Source of the DNA: Arthrobacter sp. MAHUQ-56
GTDB taxonomy: Bacteria > Actinomycetota > Actinomycetes > Actinomycetales > Micrococcaceae
Assembly: GCF_019710585.1 (NCBI RefSeq)
Contig: NZ_JAIFZQ010000020.1
Location: 973,507 to 1,037,506 of the forward strand
Length of the DNA: 64,000 nucleotides
Direction: 5' to 3'
Below are positions 1 through 8,700 of this stretch, piece after piece. The stretch's first letter is position 1. Each line of letters starts with the position of its first letter. Below the pieces are notes generated by a model that ran no database searches, was not told where the DNA came from, and saw only the letters and a list, made by a program, of their open reading frames with translations. Position numbers and translations under genes: made by a program.

Positions 1-82
1 CGCTCCGACAGGCCCGATGCCACTCCCTGGCCGGCAAAAAATGCGCCGACGGCCGCACGTCACCTGCCGCTGTGTGCGTCAC

Positions 83-98
83 TAGACTTGTACAAGTC
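83..98 (+). promoter_or_regulatory. prfA promoter -10 with overlapping 14-bp palindrome
   Basis: TAGACT at 83-88 resembles a -10 box. It is overlapped by the perfect palindrome GACTTGTACAAGTC at 85-98. An AAAGAGG ribosome-binding stretch follows at about 99-105, upstream of the prfA ATG. I see no convincing -35 box. A regulator binding the palindrome is an inference. Confidence 0.4.
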
Positions 99-115
99 GA
101 AAGAGGTTTTCAAAA

Positions 116-1189
116 ATGTTTGAGTCCGTACAGGGCCTGCTTGATGAGCATGATGCCATCCAGGCGCAGCTGGGGGATCCTGCTGTTTATGCCGACCAGC
201 GGCTTGCCCGGAAGCTGGGGCGGCGGTCGGCTCAGCTCAATGGCATTGTTGATGCCTACCACAAGTGGGAGGGCCTCCGGGACGATCTTGCTGCCGCCAA
301 GGAGATGGCTGCAGAGGATCCCGAATTCGCCGCCGAAGTGCCTGAACTGGAAGCTTCGCTGGAGGTGGCTGCGGCCAAGCTGCGCCGGCTGCTCATTCCG
401 CGCGATCCTGACGACGCCCGCAACGTGATCCTGGAGGTCAAGGGCGGCGAAGGCGGCGACGAGGCTGCCCTCTTCGCCGGCGACCTGCTGCGGATGTACA
501 CCCGGTACGCGGAATCCCGCGGCTGGAAGACCGAGATCATCTCCGCCACGGAGTCGGACCTGGGTGGCTACAAGGACGTTCAGGTGGCCGTCAAGGGCAG
601 CTCCAACGACCCCGCCGAAGGCGTCTACGCCCGGCTGAAGTTCGAAGGCGGCGTGCACCGGGTCCAGCGCGTCCCGGTTACGGAATCCCAGGGCCGCATC
701 CACACCTCCGCCGCAGGCGTGCTGGTGCTCCCCGAAGTGGATGAGCCCGAAGAGCTCGAGATCAGCCCGAACGACCTCAAGATCGACGTCTACCGGTCCT
801 CCGGCCCGGGTGGCCAGTCCGTGAACACCACCGACTCCGCCGTCCGGATCACCCACCTGCCCACCGGCATCGTGGTGGCCATGCAGAACGAGAAATCGCA
901 GCTGCAGAACCGCGAAGCCGGCATGCGCGTCCTCCGTGCACGCATCCTGGCGCACCAGCAGGAGCAGATTGACGCCGCCAACTCCGAACAGCGGAAGTCC
1001 CAGATCCGCACTATGGACCGGTCCGAGCGCATCCGCACCTACAACTACCCCGAAAACCGGATTGCGGACCACCGCACCGGCTACAAGGCCTACAACCTTG
1101 ACCAGGTCATGAATGGCGACCTGGAACCGGTCATCCAGTCCGCCATCGAGATGGACGAACAGGCGCGGCTGGACGCCATCGGCGACTAG
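116..1189 (+). CDS. prfA: Peptide chain release factor 1
   Basis: Class I release factor that reads UAA/UAG in the ribosomal A site and triggers peptidyl-tRNA hydrolysis. At 357 residues it has the usual RF1 length. The catalytic GGQ lies at residues 232-234 inside [11 protein letters not shown], and the codon-recognition tripeptide is PVT at residues 187-189, matching the RF1 PxT pattern rather than the SPF of RF2. The N-terminal coiled region and the C-terminal TYNYPENR stretch are typical. The gene that methylates this GGQ glutamine, prmC, follows after 10 bases, so the pair is probably one transcript. Confidence 0.97.
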   Translation: MFESVQGLLDEHDAIQAQLGDPAVYADQRLARKLGRRSAQLNGIVDAYHKWEGLRDDLAAAKEMAAEDPEFAAEVPELEASLEVAAAKLRRLLIPRDPDDARNVILEVKGGEGGDEAALFAGDLLRMYTRYAESRGWKTEIISATESDLGGYKDVQVAVKGSSNDPAEGVYARLKFEGGVHRVQRVPVTESQGRIHTSAAGVLVLPEVDEPEELEISPNDLKIDVYRSSGPGGQSVNTTDSAVRITHLPTGIVVAMQNEKSQLQNREAGMRVLRARILAHQQEQIDAANSEQRKSQIRTMDRSERIRTYNYPENRIADHRTGYKAYNLDQVMNGDLEPVIQSAIEMDEQARLDAIGD

Positions 1190-1199
1190 CACCCGCGGC

Positions 1200-2069
1200 A
1201 TGACGACAGGGCAAGGCCAGTCCCTCGCGGACGCCATCACCGAGGCAACCGCAGTCCTGCGGGATGCGGGGGTTCCCAGTCCCCGCGTGGACGCCGAACT
1301 GCTCGCCGACCACCTGCTGAAGGTGGGGCTCGGCCGGCTCCGCGCGCTGATTCTGGGCGACACGCCCGCGCCCGACGGCTACGCCGAACTCGTCGCCGAA
1401 CGGGCTGGGCGGGTGCCGCTGCAGCACATCACCGGCGTGGCCCACTTCCGCTACCTCGAACTTGCGGTGGGCCCCGGTGTCTTCATTCCGCGCCCCGAAA
1501 CGGAGTCCGTCGTGCAACTGGTCATCGACCACGTGCGCGGCATGGCCCGTCCGCGGATCGTCGACCTCGGAACGGGCTCTGGAGCCATCGCCGGTTCCAT
1601 CGCCTCGGAAGTGCCGGGTGCGGAGGTGCACGCCGTGGAATACAGCGCCCTCGCGCACGCCTGGGCGTCAAAGAACCTCGCGCCCCTGGGCGTCAACCTC
1701 GTCCTGGGGGACCTGCGCAACGCGCTGCCGGAGCTCAACGGAACAGTCGACGTCGTGGTGTCAAACCCGCCGTACATCCCGGCCGAAGCCGTCCCCAACG
1801 AACCCGAAGTAGCCCTGCATGACCCGCCGGAAGCTCTGTACGGCGGGGGAGCGGACGGCATGGAACTTCCGACGGCGGCAGCGGCCTCCGCTGCCAGGCT
1901 CCTGCGTCCCGGGGGCTACTTCGTGATGGAGCACGCCGAAGTCCAGGCCGCCTGGATCGCCGCAATGCTCGGCAGGGGACCCTGGACCAGTATCAGCACG
2001 CATCTGGACCTCAACGGCAAGGAGCGCGCCACCAGCGCCGTCCTTGCCGGTCCGGACCACACGGAATGA
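1200..2069 (+). CDS. prmC: Release factor glutamine N5-methyltransferase PrmC
   Basis: SAM-dependent methyltransferase that modifies the GGQ glutamine of release factors. It has 289 residues from the ATG at 1200. The SAM-binding motif is DLGTGSGA and the amide-binding NPPY is at residues 189-192 (VSNPPYIP). The N-terminal five-helix substrate domain (DAELLADHLL, then QHITG and FIPRPETE) is also present. An in-frame start further upstream lies inside prfA and is not needed. Its position directly after prfA supports the assignment. Confidence 0.95.
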   Translation: MTTGQGQSLADAITEATAVLRDAGVPSPRVDAELLADHLLKVGLGRLRALILGDTPAPDGYAELVAERAGRVPLQHITGVAHFRYLELAVGPGVFIPRPETESVVQLVIDHVRGMARPRIVDLGTGSGAIAGSIASEVPGAEVHAVEYSALAHAWASKNLAPLGVNLVLGDLRNALPELNGTVDVVVSNPPYIPAEAVPNEPEVALHDPPEALYGGGADGMELPTAAAASAARLLRPGGYFVMEHAEVQAAWIAAMLGRGPWTSISTHLDLNGKERATSAVLAGPDHTE

Positions 2070-2075
2070 AAGAAT
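2070..2075 (+). promoter_or_regulatory. Candidate leaderless -10 for the Sua5-type gene
   Basis: AAGAAT ends 6 nt before the GTG at 2082, immediately after the prmC stop. Its first base departs from TANNNT, so this is a weaker member of the set. Confidence 0.3.
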
Positions 2076-2081
2076 AGGCCT

Positions 2082-2837
2082 GTGACAACAACCTACGACT
2101 GCAGCACCGACGACCAGCGTGCCCAGGGACTTGAGCATGCACAGCGTGCCATCAGCGAAAAGAAGTGCGTGGTTCTCCCCACGGACACGGTGTACGGGAT
2201 CGGGGCGGATGCCTTCTCGCCGCAGGCCGTCACGATGCTGCTGGTTTCGAAGGGACGCAGCCGCACCATGCCCCCGCCCGTGCTGATCCCCCGGATCAAC
2301 GCCCTGGACGGCCTTGCCACTGAGGTCTCCGCTGATGCCCGCAAGCTAGCCGAAGCCTTTTGGCCCGGCGGCCTGACCCTGATCCTGCACGCCCAGCCGT
2401 CGCTGGACTGGGACCTCGGTGAAACCAAGGGAACGGTGGCGCTGCGGATGCCGGCGGACGATGTCGCCCTGGAACTGCTGACGCTCACGGGGCCGCTCGC
2501 CGTCTCCTCCGCCAACCGCACCGGCCAGGCGCCGGCCCAAACCGCCGCCGCCGCACGTGAGCAGCTTGCGGATTCCGTCGAGGTGTACCTGGAAGGGGGC
2601 CCCCGCCCCGTCGAGGGCGAGGCCGGCGTGCCGTCAACCATCGTGGACGCCACCGGCCCGCGCCTGCGCGTGGTCCGCAACGGGGCGGTCAGCCTGGACC
2701 AGCTCCGCGAACATGTGCCCGGTGTCCTTGGCCTGGGGGAGATCCCCATGGCGGAAGACCCCGATGCTCCGGAGGCGGAGGCAACCACCGCCGCCGGCAG
2801 CAGCGCCGTCAACACCGACAACCTTCCGGGGAACTGA
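2082..2837 (+). CDS. L-threonylcarbamoyladenylate synthase (Sua5/YrdC family)
   Basis: Makes threonylcarbamoyl-AMP from threonine, bicarbonate and ATP for the tRNA t6A37 modification. It has 251 residues from a GTG start. The YrdC fold is clear: LPTDTVYGIGADAFSP, then KGRSRTMPPPVLI (the usual KxRp binding motif with small changes), SSANRTGQ and GVPSTIVDA. The C-terminal 45 residues are acidic and probably disordered, shorter than the full Sua5 linker domain. The order prfA-prmC-Sua5 is conserved in actinobacteria, including mycobacteria. Confidence 0.93.
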   Translation: MTTTYDCSTDDQRAQGLEHAQRAISEKKCVVLPTDTVYGIGADAFSPQAVTMLLVSKGRSRTMPPPVLIPRINALDGLATEVSADARKLAEAFWPGGLTLILHAQPSLDWDLGETKGTVALRMPADDVALELLTLTGPLAVSSANRTGQAPAQTAAAAREQLADSVEVYLEGGPRPVEGEAGVPSTIVDATGPRLRVVRNGAVSLDQLREHVPGVLGLGEIPMAEDPDAPEAEATTAAGSSAVNTDNLPGN

Positions 2838-2838
2838 T

Positions 2839-3750
2839 ATGCAGCCCAAAGTGGCCGTCGCGGCCGTAACGTTCGACCGCCACGAAGAACTCGGCCTGCT
2901 CCTGAAGGGCCTGGCCGCCCAGACCGCGCCGATCCACTCGATCGCCCTCGTGGACTCCGGCACCGTTCCGGCCACGGACGTCATCAAGGCCGGGGGAGCG
3001 AAGAACATCAACTACCTCCGGTCCGAGGCGAACCTCGGTGGTGCTGGCGGCTTCGCCTACGCCATCCTGGCCGCCATGGCCAGCGGCGCGGAGTGGGTCT
3101 GGCTGATGGACGACGACGGCCACCCGGAAGACGCCAGTTGCCTTGCCGAGCTGCTCCGGACGGCCGCCGAGCACCAGTTGGACATCGTCAGCCCGCTGGT
3201 CGCCGCCACGGCCGATCCCAACCGGCTCTCCTTCAACTTCCGCATCAACGGGCTGCTCACCAACGACCGGTCCCGCCTGGCGCCCATGGGCTACCTGCCC
3301 GACATGGTGCACTTTTTCAACGGGGCGCTGATCCGGACCGACGTCTTCTACAAGATCGGGATCCCGGACGTGAAGTTCTTCATCCGCGGTGATGAAGTGG
3401 ACTTCCTGTCACGCGTGAAAAAAGCCGGGCTGAAGTACGGCACCCTGGCCACCGTGGCTGTGCAGCATCCCGCCACCTGGACCGAGATGAAGCCTGTGTT
3501 CGGCGGGTTCATCACCCCCGTCATTCCGGAGGGCGACTTCAAGCGTTACTGCTACTTCCGGAACCGGGGATACCTCACCCGGAAGTACCGGAACCTGCGC
3601 TGGTTCAGCGCCGACATCGTCGGTTTCCCCTACTACTTCCTCAAGACCGGGGACCTCAAAGGCCTGGCGAAATGGTTCCGGGCCTACTCCACCGGTTTCC
3701 GCGGCAAGGGCTTCGGCTCGCCCGCGGAACTGATGTCGGCCAACAGCTAG
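2839..3750 (+). CDS. GT2-family glycosyltransferase (GlfT/rhamnosyltransferase-like)
   Basis: Predicted cytoplasmic GT-A glycosyltransferase building an envelope polysaccharide, 303 residues from the ATG at 2839, one base after the Sua5 stop. The nucleotide-sugar core is seen in VAAVTFDR, the NLGGAGGFAYA motif found in galactofuranosyl- and rhamnosyltransferase-like GT2 enzymes, and WLMDDDG, which carries the metal-binding DxD. A second acidic patch, FFIRGDEVDF, is typical of the acceptor region. No membrane segment is evident. It shares these motifs with the next gene, so the two may act in sequence on one glycan. Donor and acceptor cannot be read from sequence. Confidence 0.85.
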   Translation: MQPKVAVAAVTFDRHEELGLLLKGLAAQTAPIHSIALVDSGTVPATDVIKAGGAKNINYLRSEANLGGAGGFAYAILAAMASGAEWVWLMDDDGHPEDASCLAELLRTAAEHQLDIVSPLVAATADPNRLSFNFRINGLLTNDRSRLAPMGYLPDMVHFFNGALIRTDVFYKIGIPDVKFFIRGDEVDFLSRVKKAGLKYGTLATVAVQHPATWTEMKPVFGGFITPVIPEGDFKRYCYFRNRGYLTRKYRNLRWFSADIVGFPYYFLKTGDLKGLAKWFRAYSTGFRGKGFGSPAELMSANS

Positions 3751-3756
3751 GCCGCC

Positions 3757-4719
3757 GTGGAGAACCTGTTCGCCGTCGTCGTGACCTACAACCGGGCCGA
3801 CTTCCTGCAGAACCTGCTCGATTCCTTTGCCCGGCTCGGCACCGCCCCGGCGCGGATCCTCGTGGTGGACAACGCCAGCACCGACCATACGGCCCAAGTC
3901 GTCGCGCGTGCGGCGGATGCCGGCGGACCCCCGATCCAGTACGAACGGCTGGAGCGGAACGCCGGCGGCGCGGGAGGGTTTTCCCGCGGCGTGGAACTGG
4001 CGCTGGAGGCCGGCGCCGAATGGCTGTGGCTCATGGACGACGACGTCGAGGTACTCCCCGGCGCCGTGGAGGCCCTGGACAGGTTCACCCCGGACTACTC
4101 GTGCATGATCGGGCGACGGTACGACGCCAACGGCAAACCGTTCTTCTGGCAGCACCACTTCGTCGAGGCCCTGGGCATCTTCCTGCCCGTATCGCGCGAT
4201 GTGTTCAAGCATTCCGACGTGTTCCGCACCAACGTGGGCAATTTCGAGGGAATGCTGATCCGTGCCTCCGTGGCCCGGTCCATCGGCCTGCCCGACCCCC
4301 GGTTCTTCATCACCTGGGACGACCTGATCTACGGCTGGCTCGCAGCGCAAAAGGCCCCGGTGGTGTACGTCAACGCTTTCGTCATCAGGAAAGTCCGCGC
4401 ACAGCGGCAGGTGGACCTGGGCCTGCGGCACCTCAACGATTCCTCGGACCTGAGCCGCCGCTACGTCATGCGCAACCGGGGGCTCGTGGCGCAGTACCTG
4501 CGCGCCCACGGAAAGTACAACCGTGCCGGTTTTGCGGCCGGAACCGCCCTGACCTTCCTGAAGGAACTCGTCCGGCTGGTCCTCGTCGAACGGACCCTCA
4601 AGGGGGCCGGGGCGCTGTGGCAGGGGTGGCGCGAATCCCGCAGCATCCTCGCCGACGCCGGCTGGGCGCCGATGCCTGCCTTGCCCGCATATCCGGGGCG
4701 CGGCACCGGAAGAGATTAG
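3757..4719 (+). CDS. GT2-family glycosyltransferase
   Basis: Second GT-A glycosyltransferase of the module, 320 residues from a GTG 6 bases after the preceding stop. It has VVVTYNRADFL at the N-terminus, VVDNASTD, then RNAGGAGGFSRG and WLWLMDDDVEV with the DxD, and FFITWDDLIYGWL as the acceptor-side acidic motif. The paralogous motif set with the preceding gene suggests duplication and divergence. The C-terminal region is basic (RLVLVERTLKG) and may contact the membrane. Substrate is unknown. Confidence 0.85.
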   Translation: MENLFAVVVTYNRADFLQNLLDSFARLGTAPARILVVDNASTDHTAQVVARAADAGGPPIQYERLERNAGGAGGFSRGVELALEAGAEWLWLMDDDVEVLPGAVEALDRFTPDYSCMIGRRYDANGKPFFWQHHFVEALGIFLPVSRDVFKHSDVFRTNVGNFEGMLIRASVARSIGLPDPRFFITWDDLIYGWLAAQKAPVVYVNAFVIRKVRAQRQVDLGLRHLNDSSDLSRRYVMRNRGLVAQYLRAHGKYNRAGFAAGTALTFLKELVRLVLVERTLKGAGALWQGWRESRSILADAGWAPMPALPAYPGRGTGRD

Positions 4720-4818
4720 TATCGTTCTAGGCCCCGGCGCCGTCCGACAGTGTTGCGGCGGGGTATTTTGAAACAGGCGCCTGGCCGCCGTGGTAGTGGA
4801 AGTCGGTTGCAATTTCCG

Positions 4819-6684
4819 TTGAGTACGAAATCTGAAACGCGCGCACCTGCCGCAGTACGGGACGAAAAGCCCGCCCTCTGGATCTGGATCCAGCTGTTCC
4901 TGGACTCCATGTCCTGGGTCGTGGCCATCGTCCTGGCGCTGCTGCTGCGCTACGAAATGGGCATCCGCGTCGAACAGTTCGCCGGCGCGCTGGTCATCTC
5001 CGCCATCGCCATTGTCGCGCAGGTGGGAGCAGGCTACTCCCTGGCCCTGTACCGGGGCAGGTACCCGTTCGGCAGCTTCCAGGAGGCCAGGGCCCTGGTC
5101 TTCGTCACCGTGATCGCCGCCGCCTCGATTACCGCCAGCCTGCTGGTCCTGTACGAAGCCATCAACATCGGCCGCAGCGTGGGCCTGATCGCTTTCCCCT
5201 TTGCCTGCCTGTTCATGTGCGCGGCACGCTATGCCAAACGGCTCTATGTGGAGGGCAAGGCCCGTCCCGGCGACGGGGCGCAGAACACCCTGATCTACGG
5301 CGCCGGCTTCCTGGGGAACTCGCTGGTGACCCGGATGCTGCAGGACCCCGACTCGCCGTACTTTCCTGTGGGCCTGGTCGACGACGATCCTGCCAAGAAG
5401 CACCTCCGCCTCTCCGGTGTCCAGGTGCAGGGCCGCGGCGACGACCTCCCCGCCATCATCCGCCGCACCCGCGCCACCGTCCTGGTCGTGGCCTTCGCCA
5501 ACGTCGAAGCCTCGGTGGTCCGCCGCATCTCCGACGCCGTGGCTGGGCTGAACGTCCGTGTGCTCGTGCTGCCGCCCCTGCGGGACATGCTCGGCAGCGG
5601 TGCCCCTGCGGGTTTCTCCGACTTCCGCGACGTGGCCGTCGAGGACCTGATCGGCCGCCGCCCCGTCGACATCAAAGTGGATGAGATCGCCGGCTACATC
5701 AAGGACAAGCGCGTGCTGGTCACCGGCGCCGGTGGCTCGATCGGCTCCGAGCTCTGCCGCCAGATCGTGCAGTTCAGTCCTGCGGAACTGATCATGCTGG
5801 ACCACGACGAAACGGGCCTGCAGCAGACCCAGATCTCCATCACCGGCCGCGGCCTGCTGGCCGGCCGCGACACCGTACTGGCCAACATCCGTGACGGTGA
5901 GGCCCTCCGGGACATCTTCGAGGACCGCCGGCCGGAAGTGGTGTTCCATGCCGCAGCCCTGAAGCATGCCCCGTTGCTCCAGCAGTATCCGGTCGAAGCC
6001 TGGAAGACCAATGTCTGCGGCACCCTGAACGTACTGCGCGCCGCCCAGCAGGCCGGTGTCTCGCACTTCGTGAACATCTCCACCGACAAGGCCGCGAACC
6101 CCACCACAGCCCTGGGCCACTCCAAGCGGGTGGCCGAAAAGCTGACAGCGTGGATGGCCGGCCAGACCGGCAGGACGTTCGTCTCCGTGCGCTTCGGCAA
6201 TGTCATGGGCAGCCGGGGCTCGATGCTGCCCCTGTTCACCGAGCAGATCCGGGTTGGCGGTCCCGTCACTGTCACCGATCCCGACGTCACCCGCTTCTTC
6301 ATGACGATCCCCGAGGCGTGCCAGCTGGTGATCCAGGCCGGTGCGATCGGCGCCGGCGGAGATGTGATGATCCTGGACATGGGCGAGCCGGTGCGGATCC
6401 TGGACGTTGCGCAACGCATGATTGCGATGTCGGGCCGGGACGTGGAGATCATCTACACCGGCCTGCGCCCCGGCGAGAAACTCCACGAGGAACTGGTGGG
6501 CACGGGCGAACTGGACGAACGGCCGCTGCATCCGAAGATTTCCCACACCCGCGCCACCGAGCAGGATCCGGACAAGCTGGACCTCCAGGTCTGGCTGGCC
6601 CGCTGCGAGGCTGAGCAAGGCAGCAACGTGGTTATTCCCGACGACGAGTCCGACGAAGCGGGCGAGATCCGGGTGGCGTCATGA
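4819..6684 (+). CDS. Membrane nucleoside-diphosphate-sugar 4,6-dehydratase (FlaA1/CapD/PglF family)
   Basis: Predicted UDP-HexNAc dehydratase/epimerase supplying an activated deoxy-sugar. Residues about 20-120 contain four membrane segments. A first Rossmann domain follows (TLIYGAGFLGNSL). The catalytic extended SDR domain has VLVTGAGGSIGSELCRQIV, HAAALKHAPLLQ, and the active-site region NISTDKAANPTTALGHSK, in which the usual catalytic Tyr is replaced as in this subfamily. The start is uncertain: TTG 4819 gives 621 residues, while in-frame TTG codons at 4750, 4765 and 4807 give longer forms, and GGAAG at 4798-4802 sits close to 4807. The stop overlaps the next gene (ATGA), implying translational coupling. 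Confidence 0.88.
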   Translation: MSTKSETRAPAAVRDEKPALWIWIQLFLDSMSWVVAIVLALLLRYEMGIRVEQFAGALVISAIAIVAQVGAGYSLALYRGRYPFGSFQEARALVFVTVIAAASITASLLVLYEAINIGRSVGLIAFPFACLFMCAARYAKRLYVEGKARPGDGAQNTLIYGAGFLGNSLVTRMLQDPDSPYFPVGLVDDDPAKKHLRLSGVQVQGRGDDLPAIIRRTRATVLVVAFANVEASVVRRISDAVAGLNVRVLVLPPLRDMLGSGAPAGFSDFRDVAVEDLIGRRPVDIKVDEIAGYIKDKRVLVTGAGGSIGSELCRQIVQFSPAELIMLDHDETGLQQTQISITGRGLLAGRDTVLANIRDGEALRDIFEDRRPEVVFHAAALKHAPLLQQYPVEAWKTNVCGTLNVLRAAQQAGVSHFVNISTDKAANPTTALGHSKRVAEKLTAWMAGQTGRTFVSVRFGNVMGSRGSMLPLFTEQIRVGGPVTVTDPDVTRFFMTIPEACQLVIQAGAIGAGGDVMILDMGEPVRILDVAQRMIAMSGRDVEIIYTGLRPGEKLHEELVGTGELDERPLHPKISHTRATEQDPDKLDLQVWLARCEAEQGSNVVIPDDESDEAGEIRVAS

Positions 6685-7706
6685 CGCCCTTGGTCCTCGT
6701 CGCCCTGATCACCCTGCTGGCCAGCCTGCTGCTTCCCTTTGCGGTGAAACCATGGCTGGTGCGGATGGGGGTCGTGGACGTCCCGTCGGCCCGCTCGTCG
6801 CACGTCAAAGTGACCATTCGCGGCATGGGTGTCGCCGCGGCGCTCGCCACGGCCATCGGCTACGGGGCCGCAGTGCTGCTGGGTGTTGTCACGGTGGACC
6901 GCTCGCTGTCCGCCGTCATGCTGGGGATCATTGCCGCGTGTGCCGTGGTGGGCTGGATCGAGGACCTGCGCGGCATGTCCATCCGGGGCCGGGCAGCTGC
7001 GCAGCTGGGCATCGGCGCTGTGGGTTCGGCGCTGCTGATCCTGCTCACCGGGCAGTCTTTCTGGTGGCTGCCGCTGGCTGCGGTCGCCATCGCTGCGTAC
7101 GTCAATATCGCCAATTTCATGGACGGCGTCAATGGCATCTCCGGGTTGCACGGCGTCACGGCCGGCGGCGCTTACGCGGCGGCAGGGATGCTGTCAGAGC
7201 AGCCTTGGCTGACTGCAGGCGGAGCGGTACTGGCTATGTCCTTCCTCGGGTTCCTGCCGTGGAACCTGGGCCGGGGTTCGGTCTTCCTGGGCGACGTCGG
7301 CAGCTACCTGCTGGGCGCGTCCGTGGCGGCCCTTGCAGTGGCCGGCTTCCTGGGCGGCGTCTACGTCGAATACGTCCTCTCACCGATCCTGGTCTATGCC
7401 GCGGACACCGGCTACACCCTGCTGCGCCGGATCAAGGCGGGGGAGCGGTGGTACGCGTCGCACCGCGAACACGTCTACCAGCGCCTCACGGACGTCGGCT
7501 TCACGCACCTCCAGTCGGCTGCCACCGTGACGGCCTGCACCGCTGCCGTCATCCTGCTCGGGTTCATATCCGCCACGGCGCCGCTTCCCATCGTGGCCCT
7601 GTGCGTGGGCGCAAGCCTGCTGGTGCTCGTCCTCTACCTGGCCAGCCCCGACCTGATCCGCCGGTACCGGCGCCGGTCCAAGGTGACCCGCCTGCCGGTG
7701 ACCTAG
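6681..7706 (+). CDS. WecA/MraY-like undecaprenyl-phosphate sugar-1-phosphate transferase
   Basis: Polytopic membrane enzyme that attaches a HexNAc-1-phosphate to the polyprenyl phosphate carrier, starting glycan assembly. It has 341 residues and about ten to eleven membrane segments. The family motifs are DVPSARSSH near residue 33, the catalytic ANFMDGVNGISG, and VFLGDVGSYLLG, followed by a C-terminal HREHVYQRLTD His-containing loop. The usual prGGG stretch is degenerate (IRGMGVA). In mycobacteria the wecA gene occupies the same place between Sua5 and the atp operon, which supports the call. Confidence 0.9.
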   Translation: MTPLVLVALITLLASLLLPFAVKPWLVRMGVVDVPSARSSHVKVTIRGMGVAAALATAIGYGAAVLLGVVTVDRSLSAVMLGIIAACAVVGWIEDLRGMSIRGRAAAQLGIGAVGSALLILLTGQSFWWLPLAAVAIAAYVNIANFMDGVNGISGLHGVTAGGAYAAAGMLSEQPWLTAGGAVLAMSFLGFLPWNLGRGSVFLGDVGSYLLGASVAALAVAGFLGGVYVEYVLSPILVYAADTGYTLLRRIKAGERWYASHREHVYQRLTDVGFTHLQSAATVTACTAAVILLGFISATAPLPIVALCVGASLLVLVLYLASPDLIRRYRRRSKVTRLPVT

Positions 7707-7723
7707 CCGTGTTCTATCTCGTG

Positions 7724-7729
7724 TAGAAT
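7724..7729 (+). promoter_or_regulatory. Candidate -10 box of the atp operon
   Basis: TAGAAT at 7724-7729 matches a -10 box in five of six positions and lies about 77 bases upstream of the AtpI-like ATG. No good -35 hexamer is found at 16-18 bp spacing. Confidence 0.4.
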
Positions 7730-7805
7730 TTGAGGGCAGCCCAAGCTGCCAATCCACCCCCAGCCTCCTGGCGATGTGCCATGTGGTGCCGACGATTGGG
7801 ATCGA

Positions 7806-8288
7806 ATGACCTCCAACGCCGAGTCCGGACCTGCATCCGGCCATCGCCCCGTTGGCGCTTCCGGTCCCACCCGTTCGCTCTGGCTGAACCTGCTGAGGCG
7901 CAGCTCCATCGCCGCCGTGGCCGGACTCGTGCTGTGCGCGGTCCCTGCGGGCCTCCTCAACGGAGGCAGCGGCGCCCTGTCCAGTCTCCTCGGAGGCCTG
8001 CTGGTGATGCTGTTCTTCGGCATCAGCCTGCTGGTGGGCCATTTCGTGGGACGGCACAACCCGTCCGGTGCGATCGGGATGTTCGTGGCTACCTACTTCA
8101 TCAAGGTCGTCGGCTTCGCCGCCGTCCTGTTCGTCGTCGGTACCCCTGACTGGCTTGATGGCCGCTGGTTCGTCATCGGGGCAGTCGTCGCCGTCGTCCT
8201 GTGGCAGGCTGCCGAGATCCATGGTTTCAGCAAAGCCCGCCTGCAGATCTACAACGATCCAGAGGAGAAGGAGGCCCCCAATGCGTAA
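7806..8288 (+). CDS. AtpI-like ATP synthase accessory protein
   Basis: Small membrane protein of 160 residues with four predicted membrane helices (about residues 30-50, 55-78, 90-112, 118-138). It occupies the atpI position at the head of the atp operon, equivalent to mycobacterial Rv1303. AtpI/AtpZ-type proteins are linked to c-ring assembly or ion supply in other bacteria; function here is inferred from position and topology. I chose ATG 7806 because TTGGGA precedes it closely; GTG 7776 would add ten residues. Its end overlaps the next start by 8 bases. Confidence 0.75.
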   Translation: MTSNAESGPASGHRPVGASGPTRSLWLNLLRRSSIAAVAGLVLCAVPAGLLNGGSGALSSLLGGLLVMLFFGISLLVGHFVGRHNPSGAIGMFVATYFIKVVGFAAVLFVVGTPDWLDGRWFVIGAVVAVVLWQAAEIHGFSKARLQIYNDPEEKEAPNA

Positions 8289-8619
8289 CGCACGGAAAGG
8301 TGGGGCCGCCGGAAACGCCAACACGGGTTCCGGTCCATCCGCTCCCGGCGTTTCCGGGGACAACTCCGACGGCGGATACAACGCCGGCATGGCCGTCTTC
8401 AGCTACATCATTGGCGGAATCATCGTCTGGAGTTTGATAGGGTGGGGACTGGATTATCTGTGGGGAACGCGCTGGATTGTGCTCGCAGGCGCTCTGCTTG
8501 GAGCCGTCGGAGGTTTTTACCTTTCCCACATGCATGGCCTCACCAGTTCCCGCAAAAAAACTGGTGAGCGTCCTGCTGCCAGCGGGCCGTCCAAGGACGG
8601 CGACACGAATGCCAAATAA
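8281..8619 (+). CDS. AtpZ-like two-helix membrane protein
   Basis: 112-residue protein starting inside the previous gene. After a 38-residue polar Gly/Ser/Asn-rich N-terminus come two membrane helices (about 38-60 and 67-86) with the GWGLDYLWGT motif between them. The G-x-x-LD and a second Gly-rich helix match the AtpZ/AtpQ (ATPase gene 1) family, thought to help magnesium or c-ring handling. The tail is charged. Together with the preceding four-helix protein this gives both accessory genes ahead of atpB. Confidence 0.75.
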   Translation: MRNARKGGAAGNANTGSGPSAPGVSGDNSDGGYNAGMAVFSYIIGGIIVWSLIGWGLDYLWGTRWIVLAGALLGAVGGFYLSHMHGLTSSRKKTGERPAASGPSKDGDTNAK

Positions 8620-8700
8620 TTTCACAGGGGGAACAGCAGGCCGCCAGGCCGTTGGTCCCCGCCCAACGCCCAATGATGGACACTGCAGAGAGGAAACGCG

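Noticed and set aside
1..115. End of an upstream rpmE-like gene or its terminator
   Set aside because: The bases show no clear reading frame end or well-paired stem that I can support.
3409..6618. Very long minus-strand open frame (over 1000 codons) opposite the glycosyltransferase and dehydratase genes
   Set aside because: High G+C removes stops on the opposite strand. The translation is low-complexity Gly/Arg/His/Gln-rich with no motif, while the plus strand holds complete enzyme families.
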